Made by a program: the position numbers and the translations under genes. Shown piece by piece: positions 45,642-58,078 of a stretch of DNA of 64,000 bases (within the stretch, counting starts at the first letter, position 1; each line of letters opens with the position of its first letter). The stretch comes from Hydra vulgaris (Eukaryota; Cnidaria; Hydrozoa; Anthoathecata; Hydridae). The stretch lies in contig NC_088921.1 of NCBI RefSeq assembly GCF_038396675.1, positions 14,082,001 through 14,146,000 on the forward strand. The letters run 5' to 3'. The notes under the pieces are model-generated. The model was not told where the DNA came from. It made no database searches and saw only the letters and a program-made list of their open reading frames with translations.

Positions 45642-48600
45642 GGGGGAGTTGGAGCACATTGATACCATTTTCTTTTGGACTCAATAAGAAGACGAATTTT
45701 GACAGTTACCACAAAATAATATATTTTAATGTGTGTGATGTCTAACGAAGTAACTTTTATAATACGATTTATGTCTTTGATTAAATAAGAAAAAACTTAT
45801 GGCCTTTTTATAAATAATGGAAATTGTATCAAACTGCCCCACTCACGGGGTACATTGTTACGCGTCAGGGGCATTTTGATTCATAGGAATTAGGTTACTG
45901 ATATTTTAATGAAATATCACTAAAAATAACGAGTTTAATAATTTTTATTACATTTTATCAATTTTAAACTAATAATTGTTATTTATATATAAATCAAATT
46001 AAGATAAAGTCTTCAAGTAAGGAACTAAATATTTAGGAATAAGATAAATAGATAATTAATCTTCTAATTGGTTTTCAAATTTTCTTCTTAACATGTAAAG
46101 CAATTATATGTTAAACAACTTCTTAGATTGAAATGTTATAAGGAGATAAATTTATTACAAAATTCAACAAAGAAACTGTTCTGTTAGTGCCTTTCTGAAC
46201 TATAGGATTGGGTAGTTTCAATATTATATCGAGAATATTAACAGAAGCCTCATTTTGTATATCAGGGAATAGAAAAGATCCAGTCGGTTTACATTTCAAA
46301 AAAGAAACGCGGAAGTCATTTCTTCGACCTTTTTCATGTCTTAATAAAATTTTCCCGATGAAATTTAAAAGTTTTCTTTTTTCCTAGATTCGTTATCTTC
46401 ACTATGAAAAACTCACCTTCCTGAAGCTCATTTGCCTTAGGTCGAGCAGTATTAACTATGTTATCAGACAGCTCAGCAATGGATTCTTCAGAGTCTAAAG
46501 ACTCCTGTGATTCAAATTCACTGTAACAATCTGAAGAATCTGATTCCATGGTAATAGCTTTTGAAGTCTTTCTGATTTCTTGATGGGTTTTCTAACTACG
46601 ACAAATTACGAACAATTCCCAGATATTTTGCACGTTTTCTTTGTTCTTTTGTAAATTTTAATTCATCTTTAGCTCTTTGCAGTTCCTCTATTCTTTGTTT
46701 TTCCGGAGTGTCTGTGTAGATCTTCAACTTACCCTTCCCTTTCCCATCCTCTTTTTGGTTCATTTTTGGGTAAGGTTGTACAGCTTGAGACGTTATGTAT
46801 AATTTTGATAATGAAGCTTCGATTAATAATTCAGAAGCACTCAATTTAGAATGAATATTAATTGGTGATTCAGAGTTATTAGTGAAGTTGATTGGCTCTG
46901 TACCAGGAGGTGGTGTCACACATGGCTCATTCATTATTGTCTCATCAAGAACAACAGGATCGGCAGAATTTAAATTGGTCTCAGAGGAAACTTGTGATAC
47001 TTGGTTGTTATAAACCCCACAGGAAGAAAAATCTTTATGTGAGAATGCTTATTTATTGAATGGTTTTTGAAGTGGTTATTGAAAGGTTTTGCAAATTTAC
47101 TCGTAATATATTTTGCAGTGAACTATTCAAAATAGGCCAATTTAGAAAGATTTGGAATGTCTTAAATTTTTCGTTGTAAAGCCTTTCCAAGATGAATAAT
47201 GTGCCAGTCATTAAAAGCTACCTTGAGCTTCGCCTTAAATGGACCGAAGACACCAACATCAAGAGGCTGTAGTTTTTGAGATGTATGTGGACGAAACGAC
47301 ATGTAAACTATTCCATTTTCTCGGAAATAGTTTATTGCGTCAAGTGAAACATGGGACTCGTGGTTTTCACAAATAAGAAAAACAAGCTTTTCTTTGGTAC
47401 TGTTTATATGTTTTTAGATGTGTTTCAGGTTTTCTAAGAATATAGTTCACCATTTATCAAACCTGCTCTAGACGACAAGCACAGAGATCCTTCTGATGCA
47501 CCATTCAAAAAATGACTTTTGTAATGAACTCTGTGAAACACATAAACGGGTGGAATGTTATTGCTAGTACCAGTTATGATTCCTTCAAAAGTTACTCCCC
47601 CTTTTTTGTGGTGAAAATTTGGCCGACCTGCCGCTGTGTCTTTGCTGTTAACATTTTTGGAGCATTTAAGACCGTCGTAATACTGGATTCGTCAGAATAA
47701 TTATCTGATCAGCAAAATTGTATCTTGATAGAACATCTTCTAAGTTCTTAAAAAATATTTTAACAGCAGCCTAAAATTATTTCTACAAAACCTATTGAAA
47801 GTGAAAGATCGAGCCACACTTGTGTTTTCAGTTTTTCTTAAACTAATATTAGAATTCCTCTTTCAATAACTAGATATCCAATCTATGCCGGCGCTCTCAT
47901 TATCATCCCAAGACTTTGGATAACTGCAATTCAATTTTTTGGCGTAATAGTAGACTAGTTCTTGTACTTGAGTTGAGGTAAGGCCCTGATGCATTTTACT
48001 GCATTTTATTATATATTCATTTGATTGATTATATATTCATTCTCTTGTGCGTTAGTGAATACTTGTTGGGAGGTATACTTAGATGAATAGCTTATATCTT
48101 TTTCTTCTGTCTCCTTCTTTTTATTCTCAAGCCTATGTTGTAGAGAAGTATTTTTTAAATTGTATTTATCAAGCGCTTTTTTAATTGATGGATTGCCATC
48201 CATAACATCCGAGACTGCAGAAGCCATAGCAACTTCATCAATGTTACTTCTCTCAGGTTTTCGTTTGTACGTTCGCACCATTTTCTTTATCATTCATCAG
48301 ATAGAGAAGTCACGGGGCACATTGATGCATGTATCAATGCGCCTCTAGAGTGTTTGTATCAATGTGCCTCAATCTACTTCAAAGAAATTTAAAAAAAATA
48401 AATTAAAATAGCATTTATTCATAAAACTTGGAGTTAATATAGCATTATGAAGGACATTTACTCACCAAATAAATATATACACAACAGTCAATACAAATAT
48501 ACATGACAAAATCACACTCAAAAGATAACAATGACATTTTAGTTATGAACGCACGAAAACATTTGTCGAGTACTAAACGATGACTGAACGCGTGGATACA

Positions 48601-48729
48601 TCAAAAATATTGTTTGTGTTGATTTATACCATACGTTGTGCGCATGTGTTAATCTTTATTCGCGTTTTGTTTTCACCTAGTTTTGACTGTATCTATGTGT
48701 CCCATGTATCAATATGCCCCAACTCCCCC
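45642..48729 (-). mobile_element. Pogo/Tigger-A: complete 3.1-kb DNA transposon
   Basis: Inverted termini 45642-45665 and 48706-48729 match at 22 of 24 positions (outer GGGGGAGTTGG) and are flanked by TA (45640-45641, 48730-48731). The element encodes one pogo-type transposase on the minus strand. Confidence 0.93.
46123..48293 (-). pseudogene. Pogo/Tigger transposase, broken
   Basis: The N-terminus (from 48281, MVRTYKRKPERSNIDEVAMA) is a Psq-type helix-turn-helix with NPSIKKALDKYNL. A CENP-B-type segment follows (SLRKTENTSVARSF, about 47835), then the DDE domain: SDESSITTVLNAPK, GGVTFEGIITGTSNNIPPVY, LICENHESHVSLDAI, FRPHTSQKLQPLDVGVFGPF (about 47240). The second catalytic Asp, normally in DNHxSH, is Glu here. 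An acidic C-terminal tail is read at 46934-46334 and ends LNFVINLSPYNISI with TAA 46123. Stops and shifts near 47870, 47780, 47700 and 47430 inactivate it. DNA binding would be to the TIRs above. Confidence 0.88.
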
Positions 48730-49054
48730 TAAAATAAGTTAAGACAAGTACGAACTTATATTTAAGCATAAATAAAATATTTTAATAGATTTTGTTTTGA
48801 TAGACACTTATTAGTCAGGCAAATGTTCGAATTAACTCCATTTTTTAAATGTTAACATTCCGGTCCGATGATATAAAGTACCAATTCTACAAAATAATTC
48901 TGATATTAAAGCTGGATTAGTCCCCGACTACCCTTTTTATGGCTAAGAAATTACTAAATTTAAGAACCGAAATGGACGCTGTTGGATGAACAGCAATAAA
49001 ATTATTTTTTAGTATATCAAAATGCAGATTAAAGTAACAACATTGCTTCTTTAG

Positions 49055-49230
49055 CAGTCGTGGTGCTGTTTTTAGAGCATCTGCTTTGATAAGCAGGAGA
49101 TCCAGGATTTAAAGGGAATTCTAAGCGTTTTTTTTATCAACAAAGAAAGAGGCGTGAACTTCATAGTTAAATACTCACCCGTGGTGCTTTATGACAAGAG
49201 CGTTAAGACTTCTTGGGGCACTTTAAACAA
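49055..49230 (+). repeat. tRNA-derived SINE, copy 2 (diverged)
   Basis: It aligns with the copy at 61211-61420: GCAGTCGTGG, AGCAGGAGATCCAGG (decayed B box), AGAGGCGTGAACTTC, GGTGCTTTATGACAAGA and ACTTCTTGGGGCACTTTAAA. The promoter boxes are degraded. 48732-49054 holds nothing else. Confidence 0.75.
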
Positions 49231-49529
49231 AAAATTCGAAGACATGTCTATTATCCACAACTTTTTTTATTTATATTTTTGCCGTATTTAAAATATTCAC
49301 AACTTTTATATTTGTAAAAAATACCAATGACCGAAGCTGGAAGAATACGTATGGTTGTCTTATAGTCAATCCCTTTATTTGAAACAAATTAAATCTGAAA
49401 ATCAGGCAATTTAATAACCAGACTTGTTTTTCTCTGATAAACTGCTTGACATTCATAAAGATAATTACATCATCAACAAAGTGAAAAATATTTGCAAATA
49501 AACTAAATCGCATTACAAAACCACAACAA

Positions 49530-49739
49530 GTTGCACCGTTATTACAAGCAAACGGACTAACATCAACAATAAAAGGTTATAATCTGAGAATCAAAAAAGA
49601 AAATGTCAAGCATTCTTTGTCTCGACAAGCGTTCTTCAGTAACCGTATTGTGAATGAATAGAATGCATTATCCATCCACGTGTTGAACGCATGGTCTTTG
49701 AACACTTTTAAAGCAAGACTTGATAGATTTTTATTATAA
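49530..49739 (+). pseudogene. LINE-C-like ORF2 C-terminal fragment
   Basis: One frame reads GYNLRIKKENVKHSLSRQAF then FFSNRIVNE*NALSIHVLNA and SLNTFKARLDRFLL, ending TAA 49737. FF..R.V..WN.L......... NTFK.RLD.. is the CR1/Jockey-like ORF2 C-terminus; the conserved Trp codon is a stop (TAG). Only the last 70 residues remain. 49231-49529 and 49740-50379 show nothing recognisable. Confidence 0.7.
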
Positions 49740-50379
49740 ACTTTGTAAAATTTATTTAACTCTAATTTTTTTTTATATATAACTATTTTTAACTGAATCG
49801 TAAATTACTATAAATAAAATAAAGAGTAATGTAGGCTGTCATAACGCATGTTTTACAATATAAATGTTTTTGTGTACATTTTTTTGATTAGCCAGGAGAA
49901 TCCACAAAGATCTTGTAATTTCTAGGCAATCGCACTCAAAAAGTTCACCAACAAACCCCATCAAGTTTATGTAATTAATTTAAACGAATGAGTACTATGT
50001 GAGACAACCAGGAGGATTTAAAACGCTCTGCAGGAAAAAGTAATTTTAAATGAAATATTGCATTATTATCTTCTTTTAAAGTTATCCGATCACACTTTTA
50101 AAATTGAATGATATTTTTTCAAAAAAGCTGGTCAACCTCAATTCAAATAAATTGCTTTGTTATGAATTTTCATTTTTCAAATTAGTCTTTTTATGTTGTA
50201 TTTTACTTCAAATGAGCATTAAAAAAAGAAAGAAAAAGAAAAATTGTAAAAATTTGCCTCATTAATTCAACATTTCTTCTGTTTTAGCATGTTGTTTAAA
50301 AAAATGATTTCTTAGAAAGAAAACATCCTTTTTTAATGCCCTTTGGTATTTAAGCTACTTATATGTTAACTTAGGTATC

Positions 50380-50960
50380 CTAGCAGTTTTATTCATTTTA
50401 CTTGCATGTTTCCAAAGTTATAGACATTGCCATAATAGTTTCTAGTTTTACCGGGTCTTGTTGGATGAAAATCAAAACTTATATTCAAAATAATTATTCT
50501 GCTACCAGTCCTCTCCCAATGTATTTTGAACAAATTGGGAAAATTTCAAAAAAAAAGAAGTAACCTATCTAGATAGTTATAACCACATTTGCTTCGTACG
50601 AAAAGTTTACACGTTTCCAAAGTAATTTTAAAAGTTGATCATTAAATAATGTAGTATTAATTTCACTGAAACAGCGTTTTTTGAAAAATTGTTTTTTTAT
50701 TGGTAATTGTTCGTTATCATTATTTATTGAAAAGAAAATAAGAAAATAGTGTGAGACATCATTTTTAATTAACCCTTTTTTAAGATATTCATTCTAAGTT
50801 TCGGTTGTCATAGTATTATCTATTATAGAAACTGACTTTAAAATTACTTTTGTTGGTTTATTGATTAACGGAATTGCAATGTTTTCAAATAAATCATTGA
50901 AAAAACCATGAGTTTTGGAATTTAAGTGATATTTGAATGCCTCTAAAATTATGTCACCAA
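50380..50960 (-). pseudogene. LINE endonuclease/linker fragment
   Basis: The minus strand reads HGFFNDLFENIAIPLINKPT, VILKSVSIIDNTMT, KNDVSHYFLIFFSINND and KKRCFSEINTTLFNDQLLKL, corresponding to the C-terminal half of a LINE EN domain and its linker (P.I.KPT....S...IDNI.T, then SDHFP, here VSHYF). One stop at the TET*NEYL junction and later ones break it. No RT motif is present. Confidence 0.65.
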
Positions 50961-51228
50961 TTATGTAAAACTAAAATTAATCAAAATATAGTTCAGCAAC
51001 ATGTTACAACATCATCTTACATTAGTTCTTCTCATTGTCTTAGGCCACTAATGTTGAGAAGTTAATAGCTTGCCAACTTTATTTGGATAAATTGATGGAC
51101 CGAATTGCAAAGGAAAAGGAAAGGGAAAAACAAATTTAAATTATGTGTGTTGTAAATGATTTTAAATAAAATGTTTTTTACTGTAAATTTAAATCATTGA
51201 GCTTATATGCAAATAGAGAAGTAAATAA

Positions 51229-51378
51229 AAATTTCTTTTCAAATAACAATTTCTTTCCAAATAACAATTTCTTTCCAAATAACAATTTCTTTCCAAATAA
51301 CAATTTCTTTCCAAATAACAATTTCTTCCCAAATAACAATTTCTTTCCAAATAACAATTTCTTTTCAAATAACAATAT
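51229..51378. repeat. 18-bp minisatellite AACAATTTCTTTCCAAAT
   Basis: About eight units with few changes. Because 18 is divisible by three, all frames stay open (NNNFFP on the plus strand, LLFGKK on the minus); these are not genes. 50961-51228 and 51379-51992 contain no supported gene. Confidence 0.93.
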
Positions 51379-51987
51379 CTTTTTAATTTAGAAGAACGTA
51401 AATATACACGGTAACACCATTCAGATGACTTAACGCATGGTTTATTCAAAAAAAAAGACGTGCAATATTGAATGATATTTTAAATAAAAATTGCTTACCT
51501 AAATGTTTACTTTAGTTTCCTACTGGATTATTAGCATCAAGATTGCTAACTAACCAATTTGGCATCTTCAATTTGGGCATTAGGAACATATGAGGCGTTA
51601 TTGTATACAGCCACCATTTTTGAAACACAGCTTTTCTTTTACTTTTCTAAGCTATTTTTAAGAATAAAGGGACGCTCCAACTTCACTTGCTCTAAGCGCT
51701 AAGTAAGTAGCAATGCCACTGTAAGAATATTTAATCAATTTATTTTATAAATTATCTGTTTTATACGGTTTTTTTTTTTTTTTTTTTGTGCGTTTGTTTT
51801 TCACCTGTAATATATTAGTAGATGATAAAAAGAATAAATACTATAAATAATAATAATGCATTTGGTTGCCCTAGTGATAGATGTTATAAATTGCGTCAAT
51901 TCATAACTTTGTAATAGAATCGAAAAGTTTGTATGAAACAAATTAGAGTCAGCTTAAAACAAATGAACTAAGCACGTGTTAGCTAAA

Positions 51988-52141
<154 letters not shown>

Positions 52142-52985
52142 GCCCTAAAAATTATTTATAATATTTTGAAAATATGTCAATATTTGAGTCAATAGTGTTT
52201 GTTTCCGAATAACGGGCAAGATACCGCAGGTAGACTGTAACACTTTTAACTCACTGGTACAAAATGTATACTCGGCAAAATAAATTTAAATTGTTGTGGG
52301 CGGTCTATTTTACTTTAATGATCTCCATACTTAGAACTTTATATTTTATAGCGTCGTTAAACAGATTAACTTCACCGCTGTGAGCTGCAGTTTTTTAATT
52401 GACGTTAAGTGTTATGTCTGCGATTTTAACTAAAATTTCATCCTCCGTTAAAATGTTTTCTAATACGACATTATAACAGTTTTTTTAGAAGTATTATTAG
52501 CAATTAATACTTGAATCATAGAAAAAAAAGACTTAAAAAGACAATAAAATACAACCCACTTATATGCAAATGATGTTTTGAATTAGTTCTCTTATAAGTA
52601 TTAAAAGTAATCCTTCAGCAGGAATACGTATTCTTCAGCAGGAATGCATTTTTTTTAGCAGAAGTACATGACCTTCAATAGGAACACGTATTCTTTAGAA
52701 ATATATACCATTCTGCAAAAACTTTTTTTTCAGCGGGAGTAAATATCGTGCACTGTTGGATATATATATAAATATATATACAAATTAATTTTCATACTTT
52801 TTGTTTTAGTTGCAATTTTAGTTTACTTCGAACTTGTTATCAACAGAAGAAAATCAATAATCGCTTGTTTCTAACCATTAATTCATTAAATATTATAAGG
52901 AACTTAATTACGTCGTTATCAAATAATTAGCATATATCATTACTTGACGTCAAAAAGTTATCGTATAAACGTTTTGTTTTCACCA

Positions 52986-54014
52986 ATGGTTCGCAAAGAA
53001 ATCAGTTTACATGCTTTAGCTAATACTTTAAGTGAAGTTAAAGAGAGTGAAAATTTTAGTTTAAAAATTGAAGCTTTTAATATTTTTATAACAACAATGC
53101 TAGTTTTTGTTATGGTTGTTGGTCTTACAGGTAACACAGTTGTTATATACGTTTTTGGTGTAAATAGAAAAAAAAAAAGATTTGAACGCTTTTTGCTTTC
53201 CCTGGGGATACTGGATTTTCTATCCTCATTAATAATACCGTCAACGTTTCTTTATCTGACCGTGACCGGCTATAAACGTTGGGATTTTAGCAAAATTGGT
53301 TGTAAAATTATCCCTACTTTGCTACAAATTTCTGTGTCTGTTACACAAGGATTTCTTATAATGATTAGTTACGAACGATATCATTCTATTGTCAATCCAT
53401 TCAAAAAAAAAATTTCTCAATTAAAGTTAATTTTACTTTTTTGCATCGTTCTTTTGGTGTCCTTCACATTGGCAATACCATATATGATGACGTTTAACAT
53501 TTTGATTGATTTGGAGCATGGAGTAAACACATGTGCTCCTGACGGGAGTAAAATGAATTTGTCAATGATTGCTTCATCTTTAAGATTACTCAAAGATTTT
53601 GTTGCTATAAGTTTCATGGAGTTTTTTCGCCAAAGAATTAAACATTCGTTTTTAAAAGTTCATACAAATTCGTCATGGAACAAAGAAAGAGAGACCCAAA
53701 AAGGAAGAAAAATTCTATATACTGTTATAATAGTTTTTTCTGCCTTAACTTTACCGTTGGATATATTTCATTTTATTTATTATATGTTGTCTAAATTTGC
53801 ATCGTCGATACTGAACGCAAAAGCTTATTCAGTACTTATGGTTGTTAATACAATTCTTAACTTGTTTCAAATGGCAAATAGTGTTGTAAATGTTTTCATC
53901 TACTCTCGCCTGCACAAAAACTTTAATATGAAACAACACGACTCGACTGCAAGTTGCAGTATCTTATATTGGAACGAGGATAAAAATATTATTAGTTTGA
54001 ATTATCATAGTTAG
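52986..54014 (+). CDS. Rhodopsin-class GPCR 2, paralogue of GPCR 1 (342 residues)
   Basis: ATG 52986 (CACCAATGG, a good Kozak context) to TAG 54012-54014. The open frame extends to 52944 but has no earlier ATG. It aligns without gaps to GPCR 1 over residues 31-310 (about 64% identical by hand count), sharing GN49-50, LD76-77, Cys106, ERY130-132, Cys183, RETQKGRKIL (235-244), LTLPLDIF (254-261) and NVFIY (302-306) in place of NPxxY. N-terminus and C-tail differ: the tail here is longer (residues 313-342) and has a Ser/Cys cluster that could be modified. AATAAA overlaps the stop region at 54017-54022. Orientation is away from GPCR 1, 26 kb distant. Ligand unknown; the motif changes are shared, so they are ancestral and not decay. 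Confidence 0.93.
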   Translation: MVRKEISLHALANTLSEVKESENFSLKIEAFNIFITTMLVFVMVVGLTGNTVVIYVFGVNRKKKRFERFLLSLGILDFLSSLIIPSTFLYLTVTGYKRWDFSKIGCKIIPTLLQISVSVTQGFLIMISYERYHSIVNPFKKKISQLKLILLFCIVLLVSFTLAIPYMMTFNILIDLEHGVNTCAPDGSKMNLSMIASSLRLLKDFVAISFMEFFRQRIKHSFLKVHTNSSWNKERETQKGRKILYTVIIVFSALTLPLDIFHFIYYMLSKFASSILNAKAYSVLMVVNTILNLFQMANSVVNVFIYSRLHKNFNMKQHDSTASCSILYWNEDKNIISLNYHS

Positions 54015-54480
54015 TTAATAAATTACTATATATAGTTTTTATAAATAACTTTAAATTTGTAGTTTTTAACTTTTTTTAAAAACACAAAATGTAAAAAATG
54101 CAAATTTTGTTGATAAAATTTTTATGAATGATACTAATCATGATACTATAAATAACCGAGTTAATGTTGGTCAAAAAAGTTAAAACAAATGATAAAACGG
54201 AGTTAAATGGTATTAATTTTTACGCTGTTGGAATATTCTAAAATGTTTTTTTCACGATATTTTTCAAAACATCAAAATTATCAAATTAGTTGCACTGAGT
54301 TAAAAAAAATAAAAACGCTTGATTGTTTCTTCCCTTAAAACTATTTCAGAATAAGTTTGAGGGGAAGAAAACAGAGAAAAAACAAATGAAAAACTTTTTA
54401 AGTTTTTTAAAATTTTAGAGTTTTATTCGTTTTTATTCAAAATATAATAAACAACAAAAAGCACAACTTTATCTTGAATG

Positions 54481-54574
54481 CTGCATTGCAACTTGCGGGC
54501 TGCATTGCAATTTCAACTTGCATGCTGCATTGCAATTTTAACTTGCATGCTGCAGTGCAATACTCATACTTGTG
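54481..54574. repeat. 25-bp tandem repeat CTGCATTGCAATTTTAACTTGCATG
   Basis: Four units, the first shortened. The core CTGCA(T/G)TGCAA also forms the palindromes at 8003-8066. 54015-54480 and 54575-55216 hold only AT-rich DNA. Confidence 0.85.
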
Positions 54575-55216
54575 CTGTGAAATTGCACAAAAAATAAAAA
54601 ACAAAAACACATAAAAAACAACAAATAAAATAAAGGTAATCTCCTAGTCGGAGCATATTAAAAATAATCATGTTAGCCTCTATGTTATTAAAATTATTAT
54701 TGTTGTTGTTTAATTTGTTGTTTTGATGATAGAAAGTTATAAAAGCACGAAGGCAATATTGCAAAAAAAAACTTAATCTTGTAAGCCAATTTATTTTGCT
54801 TCGTAGTAAAACATCAATTATTTCAAATAGAAGAATTAACTTTTAAAGTTGTACCTCCCATATTTTCAATAAACATTAGGAATATTTAATTCCAATAGCA
54901 TTTGCCATCCCTATTTTGAAATTGGGTTAATTAAAAGGTGAAAATGCTTTTTTAATTAAAGCGATTTGTAAAAACAAAAACATATTGGCAGTAAATAGCA
55001 AAGTTATTTTTATAAATATAATAGAAACATGAATAAACTTTTCTTTGATTACTTTTTTAAACATATATATATTTTTTTACATATGTTTTACTGAATTATT
55101 TTTATTGAAGACTTATATTGAATATGGATATACAACAGTAGATGCAAAATTCCATCGTGAATTTACTTAAGCTATCAATCTATTTTCTACTTTGAAAAAA
55201 CGTATCAATCTATTGA

Positions 55217-55274
55217 CACTTGAAAAACGTGGTTTTTCATAAAAGGATTATGAAGAACCACGTTTTTTCAAGTG
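55217..55274. repeat. Near-perfect 25-bp hairpin CACTTGAAAAA.CGTGGTT
   Basis: The left arm starts at 55217 (CACTTGAAAAACGTGGTTTT) and the right arm ends at 55274. One base insertion and one mismatch. GAATAGTTC(CGA) words are repeated at 55284-55335 just after it. 55336-55880 shows nothing. Confidence 0.75.
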
Positions 55275-55880
55275 CTAGAATGAAGAATAGTTCCGAATAG
55301 TTCGAATAGTTAATAATTCGAATAGTTCCGAATGGCATTTTTGAATGACAAAGAATTACAACTGCCATTTAGCAATTATGCAAAATCGTTTTTGAACAAA
55401 ATTTTATTCCAATAAAACATTTATATAGAAAAAAAGATTAAAACTTTAAAATTCCCAAAGGAGGAATTTGTAAAAGATTAAAAAAAGTTCTAGGTATTAT
55501 ACGAATTAATCTTGCCGAGTTTTTGCTATCATTTACATAAACAGTTACATAAACTGTTCATTATTACTTTTATCCACAACAAATAAGTTTGCTTTTGTAA
55601 ATAAGCAGTATTATATTATTATATACAATAGAGTATATATACAATTATATATTGTATGTATGTATATATACTTCTTCATTTGTGAAACTACTAAATTATT
55701 TAATTGTACGTATAATTAATATACTTTAACGTACATTATAAAATTAACGTACACTAATTACATAACGAATGTTAATGTGTTTCGGAATAGAATGTATTTG
55801 GTATTATATTTTCAAAAAGTTATTTCTTTAATCCTAAAATAGAATTAAAAAATAACAAGTTTATTAATAGTTTTACAAAA

Positions 55881-56002
55881 TCAGGTGTCACCAAACAATT
55901 AAAATCAGGTGTCACCAAACAGTTAAGTTCAGGTGTCGCCAAACAGTTAAAATCAGGTGTTGCCAAATAGTTAAAAAATCAGGTGTCACTAAATAGTTAA
56001 AA
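55881..56002. repeat. 24-bp tandem repeat TCAGGTGTCACCAAACAGTT
   Basis: Five consecutive units of 24-26 bp. The last unit leads into AGCTACTCAATAAAGTGGTA, related to 23141-23200, so the array is probably an expanded part of that dispersed repeat. Confidence 0.92.
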
Positions 56003-56174
56003 GCTACTCAATAAAGTGGTATCTAAATTAAAATCAAAACATAAAACAATCAAAAAAAAGTTACCTCAATATGTATATTAGAAGAGTATATTAAAAGTAA
56101 TAATAAAGATAGTAAGTTGAAATAAAAGTAAAAAAATATAACATTTAAAAAACAAGACTTAAAGTAAAAAGAAA

Positions 56175-56230
56175 ATGAATGGATCAGAATGAATAGATCA
56201 GAATGAATAGATCAGAATAAATGGATTAGG
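56175..56230. repeat. 14-bp tandem repeat ATGAATAGATCAGA
   Basis: Four units, the outer two with substitutions. 56231-56568 is AT-rich with nothing recognised apart from a duplicated AAACCACAGATCA at about 56470-56515. Confidence 0.85.
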
Positions 56231-56763
56231 TTACATTAGAGATAATGAATGAGATAACACAAAGATTAATGATATACGATCATAAGGATTAGAGAGTTAG
56301 AGAAAATAATATTGTAAACAAAACAAAGTAAATGCTAATATACAAACATATATATAAAATATACACACATATACTTTAATACAAAGTATTAAAAAAAAAA
56401 AAAATCAAAAATCCGACAGAAAATGTCAACAAAACAAAATAGATCAAAAGTACAGCATAGTATATAAATATAAAACCACAGATCAGAAAATATAAACAAA
56501 AAACCACAGATCAAATATACAACAGAAAATTTAATCAAAAAAGTTTTTTGCTTATATTTTCTGTTATATAGGGGAACCTGTTGTACATTTGGTCATTCTA
56601 CTCTGTCTATTACTATTATTATTTTAAAAAAAATGTGAAGTGCCATTTGAAATAATAGTCCTTGACGACTCTTCTTAGCGTAAAAAATCATAGTTGGGAT
56701 AGATGGTATCGTTCCACAAGTAGTTATAAGTTTTGGCTCTTAAAAAGTAAATATTTGTGTTGA

Positions 56764-58078
56764 AAATGGAATTGTGATGAAACAGGAATTACCACAGTCC
56801 ACGAACCACCAAAAATTCTAGCTCCAGAAAGTAAAAAACAAATAGGGAGCATGACTAGTGCTAAACAAGGTAATAATGTAACAATGATTGCAGCCATTAA
56901 TGCTATTGGAAATAGCATCCCACCAATACTTGTATTTCCATGTGCTAAATTCAAAGATTACATGTTAAATAATTCTCCTCCTGGAAGGAGGAGAATTATT
57001 TAAAAGGAAGGAGCAGCTAATAAGTCTGGATGGTCAAATGAGGTCATTTTTGTGCAAGTTCTTGAACATTTTATTAGTAATGTGCAACCATCAATTGAAA
57101 AACCTGTTCTTTTATTAATGGATAATCATGAGAGTCATGTAAACATTTCTGTTATTGAGTTGGCAAAAAAAATTGGGTATAGTTTTAATGACATTTCATC
57201 CTCACACAACCCATAAAATGCAACCTCTCGATCGTGGTGTTTTTGGACCATTTAAAACTTTTTATAACAATGCCATGAATAACTGGATGATATCGCCAGG
57301 CAATGCTAGTAAACCAGTTACAATATATGATATATCTTACCTTGTTAGTCAAGCTTATCCTCATGTTTTTGTACCAAATAATAGTATAAACAGTTTTAAA
57401 TGTACTGGATTTTATCCATTTAATGAAAATATTTTTACTGATACTGACTTTTTAGCCGCAAATGTTACTGATAGGCCGATAGAGAATACTGAAGCTTGAT
57501 TTTCTAATAAAAGTATTGATGTTAAAACTGCTCCATCCAGTTTACCATCAACATTATCTATTGTTTTAGGGAAAATCCCTACTGTGAGTTTACCATCAAA
57601 ATTATTTATTGTTTCACCTGAGATAATACGACCTCATCCTCTTCAAAAAGACGTAAGGGAAAATCACGTATTTTAACTGATACTCCTAAAATTAAATTTA
57701 TTCTAGATTTAAAATCTAATAACCAACAATTTAAAGAGTCCTCTTCAAGCAAAAGAAAAAAAAAGGAAAAACAGATTATTTTAGTCTGACAGTTGTTTAA
57801 ATAATGAAAGCTCTAATGAAATTGATTTTGGAGTAAATATACTTGATAATGAAAATGAAATTGTTTCTGGAAATTTTTTAATTGTCAAATTGGCCGGAAA
57901 GAAATACTCTAGACTTTATTTAGCAAAAGTTATTTAAGTTGTTGGTATAGTTTACAAAATTAAGTATCTTAAGAAATCAGGAGACTTTTGTAACAAATTT
58001 ATAAGAGAAGATGACAATCTTTATGATGTGGGATTTGAGGATAATATTATGAAACTTCCAAAACTAAGTAATGTTTGA
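56764..58078 (+). pseudogene. Pogo/Tigger transposase, DDE domain and C-terminus only
   Basis: Reading starts at WNCDETGITTVHEPPKILAP (first catalytic Asp) with GNNVTMIAAINAIGNSIPPI, LLLMDNHESHVNISVIELAK (second Asp intact), then a frameshift near 57170 and MTFHPHTTHKMQPLDRGVFG (third Asp intact). The C-terminus is read to TGA 58076-58078 through a TGA at 57497 and frameshifts near 57640 and 57790 (GNFLIVKLAGKKYSRLYLAK). The helix-turn-helix region expected upstream is absent. A snap-back duplication interrupts the DDE domain at 56965-57003. Confidence 0.88.
56965..57003. repeat. Perfect 18-bp snap-back inside the transposase
   Basis: Arms 56965-56982 (TTAAATAATTCTCCTCCT) and 56986-57003 pair exactly around GGA. 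The left arm is native coding sequence (LNNSPP); the right arm is an inverted copy that replaces or adds to the following codons and brings a stop. Confidence 0.85.

Noticed and set aside
51178..51449. Open frames rich in LLFGKK, NCYLER or NNNFFP
   Set aside because: They arise because the minisatellite unit (18 bp) is a multiple of three; both strands and several frames are open at once.
52944..52985. N-terminal extension of GPCR 2 to 356 residues
   Set aside because: It starts with TTG; the first ATG, with a better initiation context, is at 52986.
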